A DNA stretch of 64,000 nt from Ardenticatenia bacterium (GTDB lineage Bacteria > Chloroflexota > Anaerolineae > Ardenticatenales > Ardenticatenaceae): contig JAUZRY010000002.1 in NCBI GenBank assembly GCA_030949995.1, forward strand, positions 20,178-84,177, written 5' to 3'. Under the pieces are notes generated by a model that saw only the letters and a list, made by a program, of their open reading frames with translations, was not told where the DNA came from and did not search any database. Shown here piece after piece: positions 38,733-47,620 of this stretch; position 1 is the stretch's first letter; each line of letters opens with the position of its first letter. The position numbers and the translations under genes are program-made.

Positions 38733-39458
38733 ATGCGAGTCTTGGTGGACGGTGTGGACGAGGCCATTTTCGCCCGCTTTCCCGAGTACGTGCGCGCCGT
38801 CGTGATAGCGTGGAACGTGGACAACACTTCATCTGACCCGGAAATCGGCAAGCGGCTTTCGGAGGCCACGATGCGAGCCCAACAGATCGTGGCTCAGCAG
38901 GGGTTGACCATGCATCCTCACATTGTGGCCTGGCGGAAGGCGTACAAGGCGTTCGGCATGTGGGATGGCCGCAGCTACTCGGCCGTGGAAGCGCTGGCCA
39001 GGCGCGCCCGTAGCGGCAAGCCCGTGCGTCGCATCAGCCCGCTGGTGGATCTCATGAACACACTTTCCCTCCTCCACTTCGTGCCCGTGGGCGGCGATGA
39101 CGTGGAACAGATACAAGGCAATGTCACGCTGCGGCCGGCCACGGGTGCAGAGGTCTTCGTTCCCTTCAACAGCGAGGAGCACGTCTTTCCGCCGGCCGGG
39201 GAAGTCGTCTACGTTGACGATGCTGGACGGATCATGTGTCGCAAGTGGAATTGGCGCCAAGGTCGTTTCACGGCCATCACCCCCCAGACCAGCGTGGCCC
39301 TGTGCAACGTGGACGTTCTGCCACCGCTCTCACGAGCAGATGGAGCCCTCTTCGCCGCCCAACTTGCGGAGTGGATCGAGGTCTTCCTGGGCGGTCAAAC
39401 TGCGACGGCCCTGATCACGGCCTCAACACCCCAGGTGGAGCTCACATGTCCTCTGTGA
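38733..39458 (+). CDS. Free-standing B3/B4 (PheT-like) domain protein
   Basis: A 241-residue protein with the B3/B4 fold found as the editing-associated domain in the beta subunit of phenylalanyl-tRNA synthetase. Landmarks: HPHIVAWRKAYKAFGMWDGRSYSAVEALARRA, SPLVDLMNTLSL, and the late CRKWNWRQG motif. Free-standing versions are common in bacteria; a role in hydrolysing mischarged tRNA or D-amino acid products is conceivable but not shown. It overlaps the following glycosyltransferase by 13 nt, so the pair is probably co-translated. Confidence 0.85.
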   Translation: MRVLVDGVDEAIFARFPEYVRAVVIAWNVDNTSSDPEIGKRLSEATMRAQQIVAQQGLTMHPHIVAWRKAYKAFGMWDGRSYSAVEALARRARSGKPVRRISPLVDLMNTLSLLHFVPVGGDDVEQIQGNVTLRPATGAEVFVPFNSEEHVFPPAGEVVYVDDAGRIMCRKWNWRQGRFTAITPQTSVALCNVDVLPPLSRADGALFAAQLAEWIEVFLGGQTATALITASTPQVELTCPL

Positions 39459-40399
39459 ACCCACTCGTCAGCGTGGTCATTCCGTCTTGGAATGGACGAC
39501 ATCACCTGGAAACCTGCCTGCCAGCGCTCTTCCGCCAAACCTACACGCCCTTCGAAGTCATCGTGGTGGACAACGGCAGTCAGGATGGGACGCTCACGTG
39601 GCTGAGCACCAAGTGGCCCCACGTTCGCCTCGTGGCGCTGCGCCACAACTACGGCGTGGCCAGGGCCTTCAACGAAGGGCTCAAAGCTGCCCGGGGAGCA
39701 CTTGTAGCCCTGCTCAACAACGACACCGAGCCCGAGCCGGGTTGGTTGGCTGCCCTAGTCGCTGCCCTCCAGCGCCACAGCGGCGCGGGCATGGTTGCCT
39801 GTAAAATTCGTGTCTGGGACGACCGCGTCCGCCTGCACGCCGCCGGTGACTTCTACACCCTGAGCGGGCGTCCGGGCAATCGGGGCGTCTGGGAAGTAGA
39901 TCGAGGCCAGTACGATCAGGAGGAAGATGTCTTCGGCCCGTGCGGCGCGGCTGCCCTGTACCGGCGGGAGCTCTTCGACGATATTGGCCTCTTCGACGAA
40001 CGCTTCGGCTCGTATCTCGAAGATGTGGACGTAGCCTGGCGGGCACAGCGAGCCGGGTGGCGTTGTGTGTACACGCCACAGGCTATCGTGTACCACAAGG
40101 TGAGTGCCACCGGAGGCGGGCCACTGGCTAGCTTCTACACCGGGCGCAATTGGCTCTACGTCCTGGCCAAGGATTATCCCTACGCCCTCTGGCGACGCCA
40201 CTGGCGCACCATCGTGCGCGAACAGTGGCGCGTGACCACGGACGCCCTGCGCGCCTGGCGGGGTGAGGCGGCCCGCGCGCGCCTCAAAGGGCAACTGGCC
40301 GGCTTCCTGGGCATGCCCCGCATGGCGTGGGCCCATCGCCATGTGTCGGCTCAGACTCGCGTGGACGCCGACACGCTCGAGCGCCTGTTGCGGGCATGA
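39446..40399 (+). CDS. Family 2 glycosyltransferase (rhamnosyltransferase-like)
   Basis: A 317-residue cytoplasmic or membrane-associated GT-A enzyme. It has LVSVVIPSWNGRHHLETCLPAL, IVVDNGSQDGT, the DxD-like LLNNDTEPEPGW, the acceptor-site GPCGAAALYRRELFDDIGLFDERF and YLEDVDVAWRAQRAGW. This type often adds rhamnose or related sugars to cell-surface glycans, which would fit the nearby RmlD-like gene. No membrane helix is predicted. Confidence 0.92.
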   Translation: MSSVNPLVSVVIPSWNGRHHLETCLPALFRQTYTPFEVIVVDNGSQDGTLTWLSTKWPHVRLVALRHNYGVARAFNEGLKAARGALVALLNNDTEPEPGWLAALVAALQRHSGAGMVACKIRVWDDRVRLHAAGDFYTLSGRPGNRGVWEVDRGQYDQEEDVFGPCGAAALYRRELFDDIGLFDERFGSYLEDVDVAWRAQRAGWRCVYTPQAIVYHKVSATGGGPLASFYTGRNWLYVLAKDYPYALWRRHWRTIVREQWRVTTDALRAWRGEAARARLKGQLAGFLGMPRMAWAHRHVSAQTRVDADTLERLLRA

Positions 40400-40504
40400 A
40401 CCGAATCTCCCCCCTTGTCCTCCTCACTCAATTCGCAGCACACGACCACGCTGTTTGTCAAACGGAGAAGCGGCCGAGCACGCCGCAACACTGCACCCCA
40501 GTGG

Positions 40505-40533
40505 TTGACCGAACCCTCAAAAGGGGGTATCAT
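40505..40533 (+). promoter_or_regulatory. Promoter of the second glycosyltransferase gene
   Basis: TTGACC (40505-40510), 17-nt spacer, TATCAT (40528-40533), about 60 nt before the proposed start codon. Confidence 0.7.
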
Positions 40534-40595
40534 AGACCGCGTCAGCCAGGAGCACAGGCTGGCGTGCGCGGAAATCCCCGGCAAGGAGGTCTCCG

Positions 40596-41416
40596 ATTTC
40601 CGAACAGCGACCGTTTCTCTCAGTCGTCATACCCGCCTACAACGAGGAACGACGGCTGCCCGATAACCTGCGGCACATTCTGGCCTACCTAGACCGTCAG
40701 CCCTACACGGCCGAAGTGATCGTCGTGGACGACGGCTCGACGGATGCCACGGTTGAGAGTGTGCGGGCAGTTGCTGAAGGCGATCCCAGGGTGCGCATCA
40801 TCGAGAACCCCCATTTCGGCAAGGGGTACACGGTCCGCACGGGCATGTTGGCCGCTCAAGGGAAGATCGCCCTCTTCACGGACGCCGACCTCTCCACCCC
40901 CATTGAAGAAATCGAGCGGTTGTTGCCCTACTTCGAGCAGGGATATGATCTCGTGATAGGCTCCCGTGAGGGGGGAGGCCAAAACCAGCGCATCGGCGAA
41001 CCCTTCTACCGCCACCTCATGGGCCGAGTCTTAACATGATTGTGCAGCTCGTGGCCGTGCGGGGCGTACAGGACACCCAATGTGGCTTCAAGGCCATGCG
41101 GCGTGAGGTCGCCCACGATCTCTTCGCCCGCCTGCGCCTCCACGCCGGCCGTAGCAAACCCGTCCGGGGGAGCATGGTAACTGCCTTTGACGTGGAGCTG
41201 CTCTTCTTGGCCTTGAAGCGGGGGTATCGCATTAAAGAGGTGCCCGTCGAGTGGCACTACAGCAATGAGAGCAAAGTGAATCCTCTCAAAGATTCCTGGC
41301 GCAACTTGCGGGACGTGTTGCTCGTCCGGTGGAACGACTTGTTAGGGCGCTACGACGAGGAGGAACACACCGTCACCGAGGCCCACAAAAGGCCGGTCTC
41401 GCCCTCAAACGAGTGA
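40596..41416 (+). CDS. Family 2 glycosyltransferase (dolichyl-phosphate glucose/mannose synthase-like), one frameshift, non-canonical start
   Basis: About 273 residues after restoring one T in a TT run near 41031-41034, where GRV continues as FNMIVQLVAVRGVQDTQCGFKAM. Motifs: LSVVIPAYNEERRLP, EVIVVDDGSTDAT, GKGYTVRTGMLAA, FTDADLSTPIEEI (DxD) and the C-terminal DVELLFLALKRGYRIKEVPVEW. The enzyme probably transfers a hexose to polyprenyl phosphate. No ATG, GTG or TTG exists in frame between the upstream stop (40533) and the conserved N-terminus; the ATT at 40596 lies 6 nt after AAGGAGG and is the best start. A base error there is the alternative. Confidence 0.87.
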
Positions 41417-41431
41417 AACCAAGGGAATGCA

Positions 41432-41463
41432 CAACAGGCGCACCTCAATAGGTGCGCCTGTTG
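41432..41463. terminator. Perfect 14-bp hairpin between converging genes, bidirectional terminator
   Basis: CAACAGGCGCACCT, loop CAAT, AGGTGCGCCTGTTG. It lies between the glycosyltransferase end and the nuoN end. The plus-strand side continues ATTTCTG, a weak T tract. Confidence 0.8.
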
Positions 41464-41495
41464 ATTTCTGCCCCTCAGGTCCTGTCTCCTCAAGA

Positions 41496-42989
41496 TTAGG
41501 CCAGCGGCAACATGGCCAAAAACTGCCGTCCCAAGTTGGCCAAATCGAGGAAAGGCTGGGGATAAATGCCGATGAGTAAGGTGCCCACCAGAGAAACTGT
41601 CAAGGCCAATCCCATCGCCTGCGGATAGCTGATCCGTCCGTCGCCTTCTGCGGGGGGCGGCATGAAGAACATCTGGCGCACGACGTTGAAATAGTAGTAA
41701 ACGCTGATCACGCTGTTGAGCACACCGATGATGGCCAGATAATAGAGCTGGGCGTTGATGGCCGCGCCGAAAACGGCCAGTTTGCCCACAAATCCAGCAG
41801 TGGGAGGGATGCCGGCTAGGCTGAGGAAGAAGACAACCAGTGCGGCAGCCAGCCACGGTGCTCGTCGCACCATGCCGGCGTAATCGGCGATGGCCACAGA
41901 GCCGGTGGCCTGCTCGTAGGCGATCACGGCAATAAAAGCCCCCAGATTGGTAAACAAATACGCCACCAAGTAGAGCAACACGCCGGCAACGCCGTTCAAC
42001 GTGCTCGTGTCGGTGGCCACATAGGCAGCCAGCCCCATCAGAATATAGCCCGCCTGGGCAACAGACGAGTACGCCAACAGGCGCTTCATGTTCGTCTGGA
42101 CAAGGGCCACCAAGTTCCCCAACGTCATGGTCAGGATGCTGAAGGCCACCAGCACGGCCGCCCAGTCCACCTGGAACATGGGCAAGGCCATCAAGAGCAC
42201 GCGAATTAGGACGGCGAAGCCGGCCGCCTTGGAACCGACTGAGAGGAAGGCGGTCACGGGCGTGGGGGCACCCTCATAGGCATCAGGGGCCCACTGGTGA
42301 AAGGGTACCAACGAGGTCTTGAAGCCAAAGCCGGCCAACATGAGCACCACGGCCGGCAACACCAACTCGTCCAAGGTGCCCACCTGTACAGCCGGGTTAC
42401 TGAATGTGCGTGCGATGTCCTCCAGCCGCGTGCTCCCCGCCGCGCCGTAGAGGAGGGACATGCCATAGAGCATCACGGCCGAGCTAATGGCCCCGTAGAG
42501 CAGGTACTTCATAGCTGCCTCGTTGCTGCGGGCTTCATCGCGCAGCCACCCCACCAGAATGTAGCTGGTAATGCTCAAGAGCTCGAAGGAGAGGTACAAC
42601 AAGATCAAGTCTGAGGAGGCCGCCACCAGAATGACTGCCAATGTCACCCACAGCAACAGGCTGTAGAACTCGCCGGCGTGCCGGCTACGGCTCCGCACGT
42701 AATCGACGGAGACGAGCAAGATGAGCACGCTGGTCCCCGTGGCCAGCAGGCGGAAAAACGTCGTCAGGTTATCCACCTCGAACATGAACAGGGCCGTGCG
42801 GTCCAGACCCAAGTACATAAAGCTGAGCAAAAAGGCGCCCCCAAGTGCGATCAAGGTAAGGCCAGGGAGAAGAGGGCCTCGGTCATCCTCACGCACGAAA
42901 TCCAACACGAGCACCACCAGGGCACCCACGGTCAGGATGAGTTCTGGACCCAGCAGCCAGATCGTTTCAGCCCAGTTGATCTGTGCCAT
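41496..42989 (-). CDS. nuoN: NADH-quinone oxidoreductase subunit N
   Basis: Antiporter-like proton-pumping subunit of complex I; 497 residues with about 14 membrane helices. Key features are the broken-helix region around YSSVAQAGYILMG, the conserved FKTSLVPFHQWAPDAYEGAPTPVTAFLSVGSK and the lysines for proton transfer, and LLSITSYILVG. Last gene of the nuo cluster. It ends 33 nt before the terminator hairpin. Confidence 0.96.
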   Translation of the reverse strand: MAQINWAETIWLLGPELILTVGALVVLVLDFVREDDRGPLLPGLTLIALGGAFLLSFMYLGLDRTALFMFEVDNLTTFFRLLATGTSVLILLVSVDYVRSRSRHAGEFYSLLLWVTLAVILVAASSDLILLYLSFELLSITSYILVGWLRDEARSNEAAMKYLLYGAISSAVMLYGMSLLYGAAGSTRLEDIARTFSNPAVQVGTLDELVLPAVVLMLAGFGFKTSLVPFHQWAPDAYEGAPTPVTAFLSVGSKAAGFAVLIRVLLMALPMFQVDWAAVLVAFSILTMTLGNLVALVQTNMKRLLAYSSVAQAGYILMGLAAYVATDTSTLNGVAGVLLYLVAYLFTNLGAFIAVIAYEQATGSVAIADYAGMVRRAPWLAAALVVFFLSLAGIPPTAGFVGKLAVFGAAINAQLYYLAIIGVLNSVISVYYYFNVVRQMFFMPPPAEGDGRISYPQAMGLALTVSLVGTLLIGIYPQPFLDLANLGRQFLAMLPLA

Positions 42990-43037
42990 AGTGCCTCACT
43001 GCTCCTTCAAGGCCGTTATTGTCGCCCACACGGCTAG

Positions 43038-44552
43038 CTAGCTCATCATCTCCAAAAGCCGGACAACGCCAGCGTTGATGTAATTCAACACTGGCGCGGG
43101 GTAGACGCCCAGCAACGTGAAGAGGACCACCAGCGGGACCATTGTGGCAATCTCCCACCCGTACATGTCGGGCAAGTCCTTCCAGCGCTCGTTGAGCGGG
43201 CCCAAGAAGACCATCTGGATGAGCTTCCAGAGGAACATCGCTGCCGTGGCCACAATGCCAATCACGCCGATAGCCGCGATGTAGGGAATGATGTGGAACG
43301 CTCCCCGGAAGACCATGAACTCGCTGACGAACCCGGCGAGGCCGGGCAAGCCCAAGCTGGCAAAGGCGGTAATGGCAAAGAACCCGTACAGGATGGGCAA
43401 GATGGCCCCCAAGCCACCGAAGGCCTTCAAATCTCGCGTGTGGGCGCGCTCGTAGACAACGCCCACCATGAAGAAGAGTCCACCGGTGATCAAGCCGTGG
43501 GCAATGAACTGGAAGAGGGCTCCGTTCAGGGCAATGGCCCGGCTGGTGAAGATGGCCTCAGACTTGTCCAATGTAGCCGCCGCGGCCGCGATGCCCAACA
43601 TGGCATACCCCATGTGGTTCACCGACGAGTAGGCAATCATGCGCTTGAGGTCCCACTGGGCCATGGCCACAAGGGCGCCGTAGACGATGCTGATCACGGC
43701 CAAAACAGCCACCACCAGCCAGTAGGCGTTGAAAATGTCGGGGAAGATGGGCATGAGGATGCGGAGGAATCCATACCCACCGAGTTTCAACAGGATGCCG
43801 GCCAGGATCACGGAACCGGCCGTGGGCGCCTCAGTGTGGGCATCGGGCAGCCACGTGTGGAAGGGCCACACAGGCACTTTGATGGCAAAAGCCAGGAAAA
43901 TACCCCAGAAGGCCAGGCTCTTCAGAATGAAGTTGCCGCCGAAGAGCTCCTTGCCCGGCAGAGCCGTGATGTCAAAGGTGCCTGTGCTGAAGTAGAGGCC
44001 CAAAATCGCCAGGAGCATGAGCACCGAGCCCGCCAACGTGTAGATGAAGAACTTGATGGCCGCGTACTCGCGCCGGTCACTTCCCCAGACGCCGATCAGG
44101 AAGTACATGGGGACCAGCCCGATCTCCCAGAAGACGTAGAAGAGGAAGAAATCCAGGGCCACAAAGACGCCGAACATGCCCACAGCCAGGAAGAAGAAGA
44201 GGAAAAAGTACTCCTTGACCCGGTAATGGATCACGTAGGTGCTGTAGAAGATGCTTAGGAAAGTCAACAGCCCGGTCAGCGTGATGAGAGGCACGCTCAG
44301 GCCATCCACTCCTACCCGGTAGAAGACGTTGATCGCCGGAATCCAAGGGTATTCTTCCACGAAGGCGTAGCCTCCCCAAGCGGGGTCGTAGATCACCCAG
44401 AGCCAGGCGGTCAACAGGAAAATGATGAAGCTGGCCACCACCGACCAACGCTTGATCGCCTGCTCCTTCTCCCCCGGAATGAGGAGAATAACGAGCGCAG
44501 CCACCAACGGGGCAAAGGTGATAATCGAGAGAATGGGTATCATGTCGCCCAA
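43038..44552 (-). CDS. nuoM: NADH-quinone oxidoreductase subunit M
   Basis: Antiporter-like subunit of 504 residues and about 14 helices. It has KVPVWPFHTWLPDAHTEAPTAGSVILAG with the conserved lysine, FWEIGLVPMYFLIGVWG with the key glutamate, and YSSVNHMGYAMLG. Length is typical. It lies 48 nt upstream of nuoN in the cluster. Confidence 0.97.
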   Translation of the reverse strand: MGDMIPILSIITFAPLVAALVILLIPGEKEQAIKRWSVVASFIIFLLTAWLWVIYDPAWGGYAFVEEYPWIPAINVFYRVGVDGLSVPLITLTGLLTFLSIFYSTYVIHYRVKEYFFLFFFLAVGMFGVFVALDFFLFYVFWEIGLVPMYFLIGVWGSDRREYAAIKFFIYTLAGSVLMLLAILGLYFSTGTFDITALPGKELFGGNFILKSLAFWGIFLAFAIKVPVWPFHTWLPDAHTEAPTAGSVILAGILLKLGGYGFLRILMPIFPDIFNAYWLVVAVLAVISIVYGALVAMAQWDLKRMIAYSSVNHMGYAMLGIAAAAATLDKSEAIFTSRAIALNGALFQFIAHGLITGGLFFMVGVVYERAHTRDLKAFGGLGAILPILYGFFAITAFASLGLPGLAGFVSEFMVFRGAFHIIPYIAAIGVIGIVATAAMFLWKLIQMVFLGPLNERWKDLPDMYGWEIATMVPLVVLFTLLGVYPAPVLNYINAGVVRLLEMMS

Positions 44553-44599
44553 CGCCTCCCTTGAGTGAGTCTCTTGTGCTCTCCCTTTCCGAGCCTAGG

Positions 44600-46756
44600 C
44601 TATCTCAACATGAGACCGACAAGGGCCAATACACCAGCCACGAGGATGGCCAAATAGTTGGGCAATCGCCCGGTTTGAATGAGCCGCAAGCCACTCGCCA
44701 ACTCGTCGAGGAGATAGCCGATGTAGTTGACAATACCGTCCACGATGTAGGTGTCAATCCAGCGGCCCACCGCCGAGAGCCCTCGTGCAGCCTTGCCAAC
44801 TCCATCCACCAGAGGGTCAATGATCCAGCGATCGTCGAAGTTATTGAGGAAGGCCGAGAGGGCCAACACCGGGCGGATGACCACCACGCTGTAGATCTCG
44901 TCCACGTAGTACTTGTTCTCAAGCAGCAACCAGAGCTGGCGCCCCACCAGCGGGATCCGGGCAAACGCTCTGGCCACCGGGTCTCGCTCGAAGGGGGAGA
45001 CAGTCGCGTCACCCGTCACGCCGCGGTAGCACCACCACCCCAGCGCCAGCCCACCCAAGGCCAGCACGCTCGAGAGGGCGGCCACCGAGAAGACAAAAGG
45101 CACCTTCTCGTACGGTTCATGGAGCGCCCCGATGTGGTTCTCGGCCAGAAAGCCAAACAGCCATCCGTTGCCCACCAGCGGGACGTTCTTGGGTATGTTC
45201 ACCCACCCGAACCCGATGGCGAAAAGGGCCAGGATCATGAGCGGCACAGTCATTGTGCGGGGGGACTCGTGGGCGTGGCGGGCAGCCTCGGTACGCTCCC
45301 GTCCGCCGAAGACGAGGCCAAGCTGGCGCCCCATGTAGAAAGCCGTCAGTGCAGCGCCCACAGTCAAGAGAAGCCACACGACGAAGGGGATGGAGACGAC
45401 ACCCTTGTGAGTCCACTTCTCAAATGCCTCGGCCAGGATCTCGTCCTTGGACCAGAAGCCGGCCGTTATGAGGGGGACACCCGCCAGGGCGAAGGCCCCC
45501 ACCACATAGGTCCAAAAGGTGGTCGGCATGTGTTGGCGCAAGTTGCCCATGTTCCACATGTCCTGCGGGTCCACGTGGCCATCGTGGCCGTGACCGTGCT
45601 CCTCCACGTGGTGGACGCCGTGCTCCATGCCGTGAATTACCGAGCCGGAGCCCAAGAAGAGCAACGCCTTGAAGAAGGCATGGGTGAGCATGTGGAAGAC
45701 TCCAGCGATGAATCCGCCAATGCCCAGGGCGGCAATCATGTAGCCGAGCTGGGAGATGGTGGAATAGGCCAACACCCGCTTGATGTCATTTTGAGCCACG
45801 GCGATCGAGGCGGCGAAAACGGCCGTAAAGGCGCCAATCAGGGCCACGACACCCAACCACCACGAGCCCTCAATGGGCTCGAAGAGGGGCAACATGCGGG
45901 CCACTAGGAAGACGCCAGCCGCCACCATCGTGGCCGCGTGGATCATGGCGCTGACGGGCGTGGGGCCCTCCATGGCGTCCGGCAACCAGACGTGGAGCGG
46001 GAATTGGGCGCTTTTGCCCACAGCCCCCCCGAAGATAAGGAGGGCGATGGTGGGCAGGGCCGGCAGGTTGAAGAGACCGGCCACGGAGATTGAGCTCTCC
46101 TTCATGAACTCGATGTGCTCGGCCGAGAGCACCTCGTACAAGTTCAGCGACCCAGTAAAGCTGTAGAGCAACACCAAGCCCACGAAGAGCAACACGTCGC
46201 CCACGCGGGTGGTCAGGAATGCTTTCTTGGCCGCGTTGGCCGCCGACGGCTTGTAGAACCAGAAGCCGATGAGGAGGTACGAACAGAGCCCCATGATCTC
46301 CCAAGCGATGAAGAAGAGCAGCATGTTGCCGCTCACCACCAGCGCCAACATGCCAGCGGCGAAGAGGGAGATATAGGCGAAGAAACGGGAGAAACGCGGC
46401 TCCTCGTTGGGCTGTCCCAAGTTGTGGTAGCCCACACTGTAGATGAAGATCAGGAGGGCCACAAAGGGGACCATGAAGAGCATGACAGCTCCCAAGGGAT
46501 CGAGCATCACGCTCATCACGAAGAGCCGGCGGCCGGTCGGCATCCAAGGCAGCTCAACCACATAGGGCTGCTCGGCCAGCCCGGCGCCAATGCTGCTGAA
46601 GAAAATTGCCCAGCCCAACAGCCAAGAAAGCCCCACCGCGCCGATGGCCACGGCCGCGCTCAGCCGCTTATTGGGGTTGAGCACCAACACAATGGCCAAG
46701 AACGCCAACAGCGGGAAGAGGGGCACAAGCGGTGTGAGGCTTAACAGGGTTTCCAT
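44600..46756 (-). CDS. nuoL: NADH-quinone oxidoreductase subunit L
   Basis: Largest antiporter-like subunit, 718 residues, with about 16 membrane helices including the long lateral helix region and a final helix (LAILVAGVLALVGLML). Motifs: FIAWEIMGLCSYLLIGFW, KSAQFPLHVWLPDAMEGPTPVSAMIHAATMV, and YSTISQLGYMIAALG. A histidine-rich loop (HHVEEHGHGHDGH, near residues 383-395) lies on the soluble side and is unusual but not unique among bacteria. Confidence 0.97.
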   Translation of the reverse strand: METLLSLTPLVPLFPLLAFLAIVLVLNPNKRLSAAVAIGAVGLSWLLGWAIFFSSIGAGLAEQPYVVELPWMPTGRRLFVMSVMLDPLGAVMLFMVPFVALLIFIYSVGYHNLGQPNEEPRFSRFFAYISLFAAGMLALVVSGNMLLFFIAWEIMGLCSYLLIGFWFYKPSAANAAKKAFLTTRVGDVLLFVGLVLLYSFTGSLNLYEVLSAEHIEFMKESSISVAGLFNLPALPTIALLIFGGAVGKSAQFPLHVWLPDAMEGPTPVSAMIHAATMVAAGVFLVARMLPLFEPIEGSWWLGVVALIGAFTAVFAASIAVAQNDIKRVLAYSTISQLGYMIAALGIGGFIAGVFHMLTHAFFKALLFLGSGSVIHGMEHGVHHVEEHGHGHDGHVDPQDMWNMGNLRQHMPTTFWTYVVGAFALAGVPLITAGFWSKDEILAEAFEKWTHKGVVSIPFVVWLLLTVGAALTAFYMGRQLGLVFGGRERTEAARHAHESPRTMTVPLMILALFAIGFGWVNIPKNVPLVGNGWLFGFLAENHIGALHEPYEKVPFVFSVAALSSVLALGGLALGWWCYRGVTGDATVSPFERDPVARAFARIPLVGRQLWLLLENKYYVDEIYSVVVIRPVLALSAFLNNFDDRWIIDPLVDGVGKAARGLSAVGRWIDTYIVDGIVNYIGYLLDELASGLRLIQTGRLPNYLAILVAGVLALVGLMLR

Positions 46757-46766
46757 AGGCGTGCCC

Positions 46767-47081
46767 TCACCACTTCAGCAGGTCGATCTCTTCCACATTG
46801 ACCGTGTCACGTGTTCGGTAGATGGCCAGAATCAAGGCCAAGGCCACGGCCGCCTCGGCTGCCGCCACGGTGATCACGATGACGGCGAAGAGCTGGCCGG
46901 CCAATCCTGTCACTTCGATGTACCGCCAGAATGCCACTAGGTTGATGTTGACCGCGTTGAGCATCAACTCGATGCCCATCAGGATGCCGATGGCATTGCG
47001 CCGGGCCAAGGCGCCATACGCCCCAATGGAGAACAACAGCGCGGCCACAATGAGATACCAACTCAGTGGAACACTCGACAT
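46767..47081 (-). CDS. nuoK: NADH-quinone oxidoreductase subunit K
   Basis: Small three-helix membrane subunit of 104 residues. It has the conserved glutamates in GILMGIELMLNAVNINLVAF and in VAAAEAAVALALILAIYR, which lie on the proton path. Length and sequence are typical. It sits 10 nt before nuoL. Confidence 0.97.
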   Translation of the reverse strand: MSSVPLSWYLIVAALLFSIGAYGALARRNAIGILMGIELMLNAVNINLVAFWRYIEVTGLAGQLFAVIVITVAAAEAAVALALILAIYRTRDTVNVEEIDLLKW

Positions 47082-47119
47082 AGCTCATCACCTCACGGGC
47101 GCTCGCTCATCGTTCTGAA

Positions 47120-47620
47120 TTATTCCTCCCTCGCGATGACAATGGCTCCGATGAGCGCCACCAGCAGCAACACCGAGGCCACCTCGAAGGGTAAAATGTA
47201 GGTGGTCATGAACCCCTTGCCCAGCTCCACAGCAAACCCCGCGATCGTGGGCGTTCCCTCCTGGGCCACGGGCCAATCAGTGCGCAGCACGAGGGCAACC
47301 AACAGGGAGGCCAATGCCGAGGCCATCACAGCCACCAGAGGCCACTGGCGGTTGTAGCGGGGAGCCTGAGGATCGCCCATCACGCGCGGCGTGAGCATGA
47401 TGGCGAAGAGAATCAGAACGGCGATGGCACCGATGTAGACCAGGATTTGCACGATGCCCAGGAATCCAGCGCCTAACAGGATAAACAGCGCCGCCACGCC
47501 CCCGAAGACCGCGACCATCCAGAGGGCGCCCACGAAGACACTGCGCGTCGTCACCATGCCCAACGCCGAGCCAAGCGTGACTATCGCTGCGAGAATGAAC
47601 ACAACCTGCTCGGCGGTCAT
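47120..47620 (-). CDS. nuoJ: NADH-quinone oxidoreductase subunit J
   Basis: Five-helix membrane subunit of 166 residues, with the characteristic third-helix segment LGIVQILVYIGAIAVLILFAIML that contains the pi-bulge region. The ATG overlaps the nuoH stop as ATGA; a longer frame reading back into nuoH is a shadow. In most operons nuoI lies between nuoH and nuoJ; here it does not. Confidence 0.96.
   Translation of the reverse strand: MTAEQVVFILAAIVTLGSALGMVTTRSVFVGALWMVAVFGGVAALFILLGAGFLGIVQILVYIGAIAVLILFAIMLTPRVMGDPQAPRYNRQWPLVAVMASALASLLVALVLRTDWPVAQEGTPTIAGFAVELGKGFMTTYILPFEVASVLLLVALIGAIVIAREE

Noticed and set aside
44561..45907. A 448-codon plus-strand frame opposite nuoL (and similar long antisense frames opposite nuoM, trpB and others).
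   Set aside because: These are mirror frames of high-GC coding sequence, rich in His, Gly, Glu and Arg, with no domain or ribosome binding site; the minus-strand genes are certain.
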